A DNA stretch of 64,000 bases from Chamaecrista fasciculata. Lineage: Eukaryota; Streptophyta; Magnoliopsida; Fabales; Fabaceae. Every line of letters begins with the position of its first letter. Position 1 is the first letter of the stretch. Both the position numbers and the translations under genes were made by a program. The stretch is from assembly GCA_003254925.1 (NCBI GenBank), contig QANZ01023366.1:846-64845 (forward strand), written 5' to 3'. The notes beneath the pieces were generated by a model. The model did no database searches. It had not been told where the DNA came from and saw only the letters and a list, made by a program, of their open reading frames with translations. Positions 54,901-64,000 of the stretch are shown one piece after another.

Positions 54901-57900
54901 ATACGAGTTCATGACAACAAAAATATTTCTGCTATCAACCATGATTTATTGCCAAAGAAGACCTGATTCTGGAACTATCCTGGTCTTCTGAGACATAACA
55001 CCTTGCATGTCCTCAAACTATTGATTATTTTCTCCTAGTGTTTGCAATATAGTGGTGATTACACACCAGCAGTACCAAATGGTATAATACATACCACATA
55101 ACAGCTATTCTTGAGAGCAAGACAGACAAACAAATCAATGGTATAATTTAATTTATGTGGAGAATACAATCATAACACATAAGATACCAGTGGGATGAAC
55201 CAATCTTGTTTAACCAGGGAGACATACACATATATACCAACTGAGTTTGGAAAAGAATTTTTTTTCTTAAAAAAAAAGAAATGAACCAAACTATAAAGGA
55301 CAGAATAATTCAAATAATAGGAATTAAATTTGTGACGTGGGATATAAGGAACAAATATTCAATACAAACCTTGCTAGGCTGATGCAGCATTTTGATTCTT
55401 CGAGCCTCCTGAACCTCCTTCATTAATTGTTCCACGTCCTAATTTCCAAGAGAAACAAACTTTAATGAAATGAAATCACATAGTCGATTCAGTTTCACTG
55501 TGAGGCAATTTTCTACATCAAACTACACCTCTGTTAAGTACTGAATCTTTTACTACATTAAAAAATGCCAGGGGGAATATAAGCTTCACACAAGTAGGAA
55601 AGGTACAAAATAACATGAAGAGAAGATATTATCTACTCAAATCCTCTCCATTAACCTTTTGATGGACCCTCAATGATCCATACATACAAGAGAAGGAAGA
55701 AGAGGGCTCTCAAGAGGGTTCTAAATTGAATAGGCCAGGGACTAATGGCCCAATGAAGTCTGTTAGTCAAGAAGGGAATACCGTTTAGGGTAGGGGACCA
55801 CGGCAAGGTAATGTGGCATAACGGTTTCTCTGCTAGCCGTGAGTGCGTGTGAGGCAGCAGCTAGGGAGGTATTTGAGTAGGGTTTTGGTAATGTTTTAGG
55901 CAGGAATTGGAAAGGTCATTTTGGGAGAGACTTAGCCTCTTGAAAGCCAAGGGGTTTGTGTGGTTTTAGGTGCATATTCTTGTTCTCTGGTTTGTCTATG
56001 TAATGGTGTCTCTAGTTTTCTAAGGCCCCATACTGTTTTATGCTTACTAATACAAAAGTGTTGTGGGTTCTATCACCTTTCAAGTTTCAGCAATTTGAGA
56101 TATACCCTTCTGATCACATCCAACCAAACATGCCATGGCAAACAATAGGTTACGAACTTTAAAATTCCCCAGCCTCTCTTTACCATCTTCATGTATGTAA
56201 CACCTATCTTGATCAACAACTAGACCATCAGTCTAACATGGTCAACACTCACTAAGTCACTAACAATAATAACTCATTTCCTTAGATTTTGGGCTATCCC
56301 AAAAAATAGATAATTATGAAAAAGGTTTCACATTCCGTTCAGGTTTCCAGTGAAACTGCACCTAATCTGCACCATAGCCTCTTACTTTCCCTATGGATCA
56401 GAATCATTTTTATCTCCTAGATATGTTCCTCAGCTCAGGATTTCTTCAGGGGCCCTGTTAACAGATATGGAGAAGGATTAAAGAGAGATATTTTATTGAT
56501 ATGTTTGTTTGAACTCTTTTGTTTTTGGTTTCTTCTTGTTCCTTTCTTAGGAAAAGGGGCACTCGTTCACTGAAGAGTGTTCATGACGAATCAAACTTAC
56601 CACCCTTAAAAAGATTACAGCATATTTATAGCTTGTAAGTGCCATCCAAAAATAGCAGCCCCGTTACAAGCTCTAAACAAAAATTTCAAAATAATCCCTT
56701 GGGATAGGTTGCAAACATTGTACAACTTAAAGCTACAACAATTGGGTTTTAATCACAAACAGCCCTAAAGTAGCCTCCTAATCTTACACATATTGAACAA
56801 TGGATCCAAAAGCACCTTCAAAAGATATCAAACATACCTCATTTGAGCCACTTGGCATCAATTAAGATATGGTGTCCAGCAAATGGAAAAGGGAAGCCCG
56901 GCACCCATGAAAATTATTGCCTATCATAAAAGTCAACATTAACCTAACTAACCTATACAGTATTTACAACCAAGCAGTGAAGAGAAAGTTATAAGAGGTA
57001 ACATCTAAGGAAACAGAGAAATGGGCTAAATCCAAAAATTAATGTTATATTGCCCCCAAAAAAAATGAAGTAAAGGAAAAGAAGAAAATTCTATTAATAA
57101 TAAAGAAGAATATAACTTCTAATCGGAGTTCCCAATTTTTTACTGTTTTTCATGGTCCAAAATCCAAATAGTGCAGGTCTGGAAATTCAAGAAAACAACA
57201 TTTGCATATATGTACCATAGACCTATCTCAATATTAGGCAACTAAGTCAAACTTGAACCAATAATTCTGATGCAATTATTAACATAAAAAAGAAAAAAAA
57301 GAAAAGGCCGAACTCGTCTCACTTTTAAAATTGAAGCATTATGAATAACAACACCATGGCACTAACCTGCTTCCCTGAGGCTTGAGACATTCTCTCGTGC
57401 TCCTCCAGGGCCTCTTCAACTCTCTGGACTGCTGCTCTTGCATTCTCTATTTCAGCACGAGCAAAAGCTCTTTCCTCATCTACAAGTTGTTTAGCATCTT
57501 CAGAAGCCTAAAAATGAATAAACTCTCAGTAATGGAGAAGGGCATTTGTTTATGACTTCATGCAGGAAAAGTATAGAAGACATGAACAGGAAAGAAAACA
57601 TAATTAATAGTACATGAACTAATATATTGAACTAATAGCCTTAGAAAAACATTAAAAAAGGATCCAAAGCCTTGTATTCAATTGAAGGTAAAAATCATTA
57701 TGCTAGAGAACCATGATCGAAGAAAACATTGAAGGACTTATGTTAAGTTCAAGACACTAATAAGAATCATGGACAATGTAAAGTATAATATAAATAAACA
57801 AAAGCCCCAACAAAAAATGGAATGAGCAGAAAATTCCCTAGTGCTTCCCAACTCCTAAGATGTCTAGCTAGCTCAATAGTTAAAGTTACATTTAGGGGTT

Positions 57901-60158
57901 CTGCCAAACATTCACTGATTCTCATTCCCCAGCCAAGTTAGAAAACTTATCAGACAAACAAAGATGCTCCGAGCAACATTTTGTTCATTGTGTAATTTAT
58001 ACAAAGTTACATGTGTTACACATACATTTTCTATACATCCCTTATCGAGTAAGCAATTATTTTTGGATCCATTTTTGCATTTTTCTGTCCATATTAGAAC
58101 CAAACACAGAGAATGAAGTCTGATTTATGAAAGCATGCACATGGCTTTTTGTGACTTAGTTAAGATCAAACTGCTAAGATTTAGGTAAAATTGTGTCCTT
58201 AAATTTGTTATAGGATTGAATACACCGAATCATTAGTGCTCAGAACATGAGTTTGTTTAGAGAAGAGAATATTTTGAGTAGAGATCTGGGGGATTTAAGA
58301 TCTCTTCTATGTTAAAGTCATTGTTCATCTGGTTCTGTTTCTGTTTCTCCTTTTTTTTTTTCTTTTTCTTAAGGAGTATATTATCATTTTACATGCTCCT
58401 TCCTCTTCTCTCCAAAGAACTTAATACTTTCTCATATAAATATTTGCTCAAAGAAATTTACATCACCTGCTTAAGAAAACTTGCTAGTTTCTTCACCTCT
58501 GACTTCTCTTGTATTAATTCCCATTCCCTCTGAGTCAACTGAACTGCTAAAGCTTCAACCTGACGAAGGCACATGATAAGTCAAAGTAGCTTCACTTAAA
58601 AGGAAGCAAAAAACACAAATAAAATGGTACCCAAAACTAACCATGGCAATAGCTTCCACCACATCATCATTGTTTTTTCCGGCCACACGCCCTTTTAAGG
58701 ATTCAAGTGCATCTCTAAGCTTCTTCAAAAGAACGTGTTTTTCCAATGATGCTGCTTCTTTAATTCTAGCCTGAATTTTATAAGCACAAACTTAGCTACA
58801 ATGAGGACTTCTTTTAAAATTATATATTCAGTATCATTTCAAGTGTAAAAAAACCTCTATTAAATTATAAGAAATAATTGATGGTGAAATAAATATACTG
58901 AACGTTGAATATTATTTGGCCTACACAGAAGAATTACAAGGACATGAAAAAATTTAAATATTTGAAAACTTGAAATGGCAAAAGTTTAATCCTTCAACTT
59001 AGTACTTGGTTTTTTGTTTCATTTTAGTCTCTTAACTTTCAAGAATAAATAAAAAAATATCCTAACCCTTAACATTGTTAATTTATTTAATAAAAAATGC
59101 TTAATTAAAACCAAAAATAATATTTTAATACCGAAATATTATTAAAATCAACGATTTACTAATCATATATGTTGTTTTTTGTGGAAAAATAAACAAATTA
59201 ATTAATACACAAAAGTCTCTCAATTTTAGTACTTTTCATTTAATAAATGAACAGTAGCAGGAGTTCGGAATTTTTTATTATTTTTTAAGAAGAAACTAAC
59301 GACTCGGTTCTTGAAAGATCAACGAATTAACAATCCAGTCTCTAAAAGATTGAAATACACTGTTTAATCCCTGTAAAAATCAAATGATATACTTGTTAAT
59401 CCTTTTCAAGAACTAACTAGTATACTGTTTGGGTTCATTCAAGAATTAACAAGTATACCGTTCGATTCTTTCAAGGACTAAACTGTGTATATCAATCTTT
59501 CAGGGACCAAGTTGTTAGTTTACTCATTTTTAAAAGAGTAAACTAACAAGTCAGTCACGGAAAGATCATCGAGTTGACAACTCAGTCTGTGAAAGATTAA
59601 AATATACAGTTTAATCCCTCAAAGGACCAAACAATATACTTGTTAGTTCTTTTCTTGGACTAACGAGTATACCGTTTGATTTTTTCAAGTACTAAACTAT
59701 GTATTTCAATTTTTAATCTTTCATGGACCAAGTTGTCAACTGATTAGTCCTTCAGGTACCAAGTTGTTAGTTTACTCTTTTTTAAAGTTAAAAAACCAAA
59801 AGAGAGACTAATCAAATTTAAGGGACAAAATTGAAACATGACCATAAACTAAAAAACCAAAAATATAAAGGAAGACCTCTTCAGATAACTTAGCAGCAGC
59901 AGCCAAACCCTTCTCAAATTTACTGGCAAGATCACGAACAGACAAGCGTTTCTGATGTTCCAACAACTGTGCAGTCTCACGTGCAACAAGCTCCTTCATG
60001 GATTGTACTTTTGGGTCATCCTTTGTTTCAATGATCTGATTGTTAGCTCCAATTTTGTAATTTGGAAACCGATTAGAACCAAATTCTACATCAGCTGATA
60101 CTGCAGGCACTGCCTCTTTTTGCATAGTATCACCAAAATTACGGGTCACTCTAGTCAT
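48966..60158 (-). CDS. SCAB1: SCAB1-like actin-binding protein (491 aa, 12 coding exons)
   Basis: The exons, all with GT-AG borders and matching phase, are 60158-59877, 58770-58642, 58559-58467, 57507-57367, 55438-55370, 54774-54691, 54007-53836, 53364-53248, 53069-53011, 52167-52033, 50099-49950 and 49010-48966. The protein begins MTRVTRNFGDTMQKEAVPAVSADVEFGSNRFPNYKIG. This fits Arabidopsis SCAB1 (At2g26770), a plant protein that binds, bundles and stabilises actin filaments during stomatal closure. Residues 1-94 cover the N-terminal part. Residues 95-266 are mostly coiled coil (EKHVLLKKLRDALESLKGRVAG, RAEIENARAAVQRVEEALEEHE). The Ig-like part is about 290-365 and the PH part about 366-485 (HVGKMRMKLCKG, FVLAFESERDRNAALMLARRFAFDC). 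The last exon encodes ITLSGPDDRVPSWS. No breaks are seen. It acts in the cytosol on F-actin; lipid or inositol-phosphate binding by the PH part is family knowledge. Confidence 0.95.
49306..49893. mobile_element. Mutator-type MITE in SCAB1 intron 11, 588 bp, 9-bp target duplication
   Basis: Opens GGTTAAACGGTCATTTTGG and closes CCAAAATAACCATTTAACC, flanked by perfect copies of taacaaata (49297-49305 and 49894-49902). Related to 20471-20927. Confidence 0.87.
50357..50870. mobile_element. Mutator-type MITE in SCAB1 intron 10, 514 bp
   Basis: Opens GGTCAAAGGGTCATTTTGG and closes AAAATGACCCTTTGACC. The flanks tactattta and tattattta match at eight of nine positions. Same family as 16413-17205. Confidence 0.83.
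50883..51911. mobile_element. Mutator-type element with inner cargo in SCAB1 intron 10, 1029 bp, 9-bp target duplication
   Basis: Opens GGGTAAAATAC and closes TATTTTACCC, flanked by perfect copies of tatttatta (50874-50882 and 51912-51920). Arms of about 130 bp ('aggtacctgtggtttggcc') mirror each other. The inner 750 bp is not arm sequence. Its left part resembles a gene leader with CT-rich sequence and 'gatttagggtttctaatttg', so it may be captured host DNA, as in Pack-MULEs. Confidence 0.83.
52570..52800 (-). mobile_element. Probable tRNA-derived SINE in SCAB1 intron 9
   Basis: On the minus strand a tRNA-like head reads ggtaaggagtcgactcataa, followed by gtgagttcgattcccac, a good RNA polymerase III B box (GTTCGATTCC at 52740-52749, inverted). 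A non-tRNA body follows to about 52570. Borders and target duplication are not clear. The head is too diverged at its 5' part to be a working tRNA gene. Confidence 0.5.
55640..56460. other. Atypical, less AT-rich stretch inside SCAB1 intron 4
   Basis: From about 55700 to 56100 the base composition rises in G (gagggctctcaagagggttc, ggggaccacggcaaggtaat), unlike the surrounding intron. It ends with 'gttgtgggttctatcacctt'. It is probably an old insertion; no family recognised and no repeat ends found. Confidence 0.35.
58980..59800. repeat. Cluster of inverted-repeat elements in SCAB1 intron 1 of the coding region
   Basis: Two related units stand in tandem (about 59286-59526 and 59528-59776). 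Each opens with 'gtaaactaac' or 'gaaactaacgac' and closes 'accaagttgttagtttactc'. They lie inside a further decayed pair of arms at about 58985-59080 and 59778-59840. The family also occurs near 18910. It ends about 40 bp from the SCAB1 exon at 59877. Confidence 0.7.
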
Positions 60159-60176
60159 TGTTTCAGTCTATTTAGT

Positions 60177-60546
60177 CTGCCAAACACCCCCAAAAAATAA
60201 ATTATGCAATATTTTGTGGAGTCAATGAAGCAGATTATAAGATTTTGCAAATATACCAAAAAGAAGAAGAACATATACTCTGAGGAATACAAAAACTGAT
60301 CAAAAAACAAGAAAGCAAAACAAAACAAAAAAAACAAACACACCCATTATCAGAGACTAACGAATTATGCCACCACCCAATAAGCTACTTGAAGAAGTCA
60401 AAGCAAATACAGAGAGTTCAGGCAATAAAACTGAACCCTAATTCTCCTTAAATTTTAAGTTTTTTCTTGTTTCCCTTGTGGGTTTTGAGTAGAGGCAATC
60501 AGGGAAAAGCTAACAAGAAAAGACAAAAGGAAAAGCTTGAACTTAC
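60177..60546 (-). other. Probable 5' UTR intron of SCAB1
   Basis: On the minus strand the donor GATCT|GTAAGTTC at 60546 and the acceptor TTTGGCAG ending at 60177 bound 370 bp with a T-rich 3' part. An 18-base leader (60176-60159) then precedes the ATG. The first exon would run from about 60640 to 60547. Confidence 0.6.
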
Positions 60547-60644
60547 AGATCATGAGAAGACAATTTAATGGGTACTTAGGATTGAGATTCTTGGATCAGA
60601 TGCAAAGGGTAGCACCAATTTAGTTGTATTCAGACTAATGCTCT

Positions 60645-60645
<1 letters not shown>

Positions 60646-60692
<47 letters not shown>
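60646..60692. repeat. (AG)n microsatellite at the SCAB1 promoter or leader
   Basis: About 23 AG dinucleotides in a row, read as (CT)n on the coding strand of SCAB1, just upstream of the inferred first exon. CT-rich tracts are frequent at plant transcription starts. Confidence 0.9.
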
Positions 60693-60694
<2 letters not shown>

Positions 60695-60859
60695 AATATG
60701 CAAAGAAAAATGGTAGCTTTCCTTTTTGAAAAGAAAGAAGGAAGAAAGGGAATGCCGCCCCAAGAAAGAACGTCCTTTCTATTTCTTTTTCTCTCTTTAG
60801 CTCGGTACTGTTATGTCACGCTTATGCTTCAAAACTTGAAACTCTTAGGCGGGTTATTA

Positions 60860-61400
60860 TAAAATTATAAAATATAAATATTTGAGTATATTTTAATATT
60901 TTAAGGGCTTGTTTGAGAAATCATTTGGGTTCATTTCATTTCATTAAATGAAATGAGATGATTAGGTACGTAAATGAGATTAAATGAATAAATGATATAA
61001 TTGTATTGGGATAATTTGAGAGATAATGATGTTAAATAGAATGTAAAATTATATAAATGGTATATAATAATTGTAGTTGGTTGAAATAGATTTATGGATT
61101 TTTTTTAAATTGATTTTAGTTGTTTCATTTGTTTTAGAATTATGGTAACTGTTTCTATAATATTTTTTTAAGTTTGTCTTAAATTATTGAATATAGTTAT
61201 ATTTTTTCGTTTTAAGTTTGAATGTAATGAGTTCAAAATTATAAGTTACCTTTGACAAGTCATTTCTCTATTTAGTCTGTTGAGTCTTGAAAATTAATCA
61301 TTTATTTCAAAGTAAAATGAGTAAAGTTTATTATATCTGTGATATTTGAAATCTAAATGGGACTAGCTCGAAACTATATATTATTGAAGAGTTTTTTTAG
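60860..61400. repeat. AT-rich DNA with a partial MITE
   Basis: 61150-61290 holds 'taaattattgaatatagtta', 'cgttttaagtttgaatgtaa' and 'ttgacaagtcatttctctat', one half of the family complete at 16413-17205 and 50357-50870. The rest is low-complexity sequence ('tttcatttcattaaatgaaa'). Confidence 0.5.
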
Positions 61401-61429
61401 ATGACAAGCTATGGAGGATAGAGTCTGGA

Positions 61430-62290
61430 TCTGGATGAGAAAAAAATTTAACAATATTACTCTTGCGGGTAATTCCAACCATGTTGTTCATCATTCTTGG
61501 ATGCTTCAGTACCTAGTATTTTGAAGGGGTTAAAGATTTGAAAAAGATGGTATATTTGACAATGGTGTCTATCACAACTGTGGGTTATGGTGACTATTCT
61601 TTCAACAATGATCATGCAAGATTATTCATGGGTATTTGGTTGATGATTGTATCATTTATGACAAATCATTTAATAGAATTTTCATTAAAACCTATTTGGG
61701 AGATCTTATTCAGATCATTGATATTATGTGCATGTGACAAGATTTTTATACATTTTAAAAAGTATTAATAACTTCTTAAGTTTTACAAGAATTTCCATAA
61801 CATATTGGTTGACTTCAGTTTGAAGTGTGTTCAGAAACATTAGGAGTTCGGGCTGGTTGACATCAGTTTGGAGTGTATTAAGAAACATTAGGAGTCCAGA
61901 AAGTGTGAGTAAGAAAATATAATTGTTGTTTGATTATTATTTTAAACTTGTTATACATGACTAATATATATATATATATTATGTCACAATTACTTTGTTC
62001 TTTATTGATTGAAATTCCTCTATTTTTTTTTATGTAGGTTAATTAATGGAGAACAAGAATGCACCAAGCAGTGAGCAAAACCGTTTGAGAGCTATTCATT
62101 TACATAAATGTTTTCTTGGGTGGAGCATTTTTATGTTATTTTTGTATCTTTATATAATTGTACTCTATTTCTGGGTTGGCTTTCAAGATATTGACAAAGT
62201 TGAAAAGCATAACAAATTCATAGAGTGTTTTTATTTTGTAATGGTTACAAAATAAACCATAGGTTACGATGACATTTTTCGTAAGACTAA
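61430..62290 (+). pseudogene. Two-pore (TPK/KCO-type) potassium channel pseudogene fragments
   Basis: Two pieces are seen. The first (about 61440-61735) has a pore region with the selectivity filter TTVGYGD (61574-61594) followed by YSFNNDHARLFMGIWLMIVSF, as in the second pore of plant TPK channels, but an in-frame TAG lies upstream after LGCFST. The second (about 62046-62290) has a membrane segment (CFLGWSIFMLFLYLYIIVLYFW) and FIECFYFVMVTK. An in-frame TAA follows, and then TIGYDD where a working filter needs GYGD. EF hands and the remaining membrane segments are missing. It is a dead copy of a vacuolar-type K+ channel gene; the order of the pieces is unusual. Confidence 0.68.
61806..61901. 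repeat. Tandem repeat, about 50-bp unit, two copies
   Basis: 'ggttgacttcagtttgaagtgtgttcagaaacattaggagt' is followed by 'ggttgacatcagtttggagtgtattaagaaacattaggagt'. It lies between the two channel pseudogene pieces. Confidence 0.8.
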
Positions 62291-64000
62291 TTTCCTTGGG
62301 GCTTGATTGAGCTGGTTTATACTATGCTATCTAGAGGTTTTTAGATGTGTTCTATAATGTTTTATAAGCTTATTAGAGTGGTTTTGGCCTCTAGATAGGT
62401 TAATTAGAGCTTGAGTTCATAATTGCAACTTTGCTCTTTTATCGTCTAAAAGTGTAGTTTTCTCGGGTTAAATCTTTAATTTGTATTTGATATTTTAGAC
62501 TTGAGATATTACACATTTTTATGTCACAATTGTAGGTTTCATGGAGCAAAACCTCTTAGGAATCATTTGGGACAAACCGGAGATCATTCGGATTCAAAAT
62601 GGAGCCGAAACATGCTTTTTACTATGTGTTGTCCAGTGTTGTTCGCCAGATACTCGCCGGATAGTGCAAAGTGGCAAGGAACCGATGAAAAAAATTCCAG
62701 AGATGTTCGCTAGTTACTCATCGGATAGTGCAAAGTGGCGAGGAACCTGCGAACATCGCGAATCTGAAGCTGTTTTCGTATTTTCTTTGGCTCGACCTGA
62801 ATTTTCACTGAAATGACCCGAAACTTTCACCATAGACCCGAAATTTAGCCCTCTATTTGACCCAACTCAGCCTTCCACATATATCTAACTTAAAACCCAC
62901 ATTCCCATCATCTCATTCACTCTCATTCTTCACCACCCACGCCTCTTCTCCTTCTCCTTTCACCTTCACCTTCACCTTCATCCACCACCATCCATGGCCG
63001 TTCTTGGGGGTTGGGAGCTCGGATTCCGCGCTTCTCCACCGATGAGTGGTTGAACATCTTGCTTGGAGGGCGGATGACGAGGCTAGAGCACTGGGGTTTC
63101 TATCGTCTAGGGAGTTTTTCATCTCTCTGTCATCTTTAATCTTAGGGTTTCTATTTAGTTGTTGAACTATTTTAGAATTCTGATGCAAATGATGATTTTG
63201 GATTGTATTCCTTGAGCTTATTCTTGATTGTATCATGTTTTGACTCTTAATTCGATATTCTTCGTTGTTAAGCTCTATCCTGTTATTGTTCTTGTGATAA
63301 TCTTGATTGATGATTGTTTAATTGTCAATTGGAGTGACTTTAGGAATTACCTTCACTAAATTGGATTGTGGATTGATTAATTAGGTTAAATAGTCTATTG
63401 TTTAAGAACTTGTTAATTGTGTTAATTAATCATTCCTATGAGTTTTCATGGCAATTGCAATTTAGTCCCTGTTATGAACTCCCTATGATTTTTATGGTGC
63501 AATGATAGTCGAACCATCCCGTAACTCCGAGTATTTCTCCATCCTTAGCTTGATCACCCTTTTTATATTTTTATTTTTCATTCATTTTATTCCTTAAAGC
63601 ATACTTTCTTATAGTTACTTTTTACAAATTACTTTAAAAGACAATTTTGTCATACTATAGTGTATAGCTTTGCATTCTTTATCGGCATCCGAGAACCGCT
63701 CTCTTCTCCACATTCGGGGAGTCCCCAAGAAATTTCGACCTGGCGAGTACCATTATACTACATTTTGGTCGGTTAATTTGATGCGCTCACGACAGGCGTG
63801 ATCAGGGCTACATTTATAGTTTTTTGTAGTACTGTCATCGGACATTTATTATATGTCGTATGATCGCGCACGTCGCAATGCACACCAAAAAGACTGGCTA
63901 AAATACAATAAAGTGATGTCCACCTGGTTGTATTCACTCAAGGACTGAATGGTGGGGGATGGAAGTGTGTGTCTATGAGTAGGAGGCTGATATGGGGCGA
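62291..64000. other. Unassigned, probably transposon-derived region
   Basis: 62640-62770 carries two copies of a segment ending 'cggatagtgcaaagtggc(a/g)aggaacc', about 75 bp apart. 62880-63000 has pyrimidine-rich leader-like DNA (cttctccttctcctttcacc). 63690-63760 has 'cattcggggagtccccaaga' and 'tttcgacctggcgagtacca', reminiscent of the conserved leader just before gag in large plant Ty3/gypsy elements. No protein domain is seen before the window ends, so this is a weak call. Confidence 0.35.

Noticed and set aside
61538-61768. Functional small potassium channel
   Set aside because: Only one pore with one flanking segment, no proper start before the membrane region, and an in-frame stop just upstream. 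It fits a relic better.

Overview
The window looks like nuclear DNA of a flowering plant, probably a eudicot. It holds two intron-containing host genes whose products I recognise from Arabidopsis families, AT-rich intergenic DNA, and a heavy load of plant transposable elements: Tat-lineage Ty3/gypsy, Ty1/copia LTRs, Mutator-type and hAT MITEs, and a probable tRNA-derived SINE. There are no bacterial-style operons, CRISPR arrays or rRNA genes. All functional calls come from reading the sequence and from family knowledge; no database search was run.

Layout. 1-8651: most of a Tat-lineage Ty3/gypsy element (element A, minus strand) that looks whole in its visible part. It has a 564-bp LTR, gag-protease, a probable Ogre-type intron and pol with two RNase H regions, plus an extra gene on the opposite (plus) strand between pol and the unseen 3' LTR. 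8652-15849: decayed inverted-repeat elements, a broken duplicate of the 3' end of the neighbouring LEA gene, a copia gag/LTR fragment, and a 2.1-kb solo LTR with a 5-bp target duplication. 15850-18863: a two-exon LEA_2 gene (minus) with a 2-kb intron full of MITEs. 18864-23246: more nested MITEs, and possibly the 5' UTR exon of that gene. 23247-46602: three overlapping or inverted pieces (B1, B2, B3) of a second Tat family. Its LTRs carry a 14-bp GC-rich minisatellite, and it too has an antisense extra gene, here with a plant mobile domain (PMD) and a coiled coil. Three single N bases lie at seams between these pieces, so the order of the block may partly reflect assembly. 46603-48965: AT-rich DNA with an LTR remnant and a hAT MITE. 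48966-60158 (5' UTR to about 60640): a complete 12-coding-exon gene for SCAB1, an actin-binding protein of stomatal closure, with MITEs and a SINE in its introns. 60700-64000: two-pore potassium channel pseudogene pieces and an unassigned, probably transposon-derived stretch.

How it fits together. The two intact host genes (LEA_2 and SCAB1) lie at either side of the retroelement block, both on the minus strand. Their exons are open and their splice sites canonical, although introns and flanks have been repeatedly hit by short elements. Those elements share 9-10-bp target duplications and 'ggtcc/ggacc' phrase arms. The most unusual biology is the antisense gene in the second Tat family. It has its own start, GT-AG gaps, a coiled-coil end and an AATAAA signal, and its N-terminus reads ARTKQT, the first six residues of mature histone H3.
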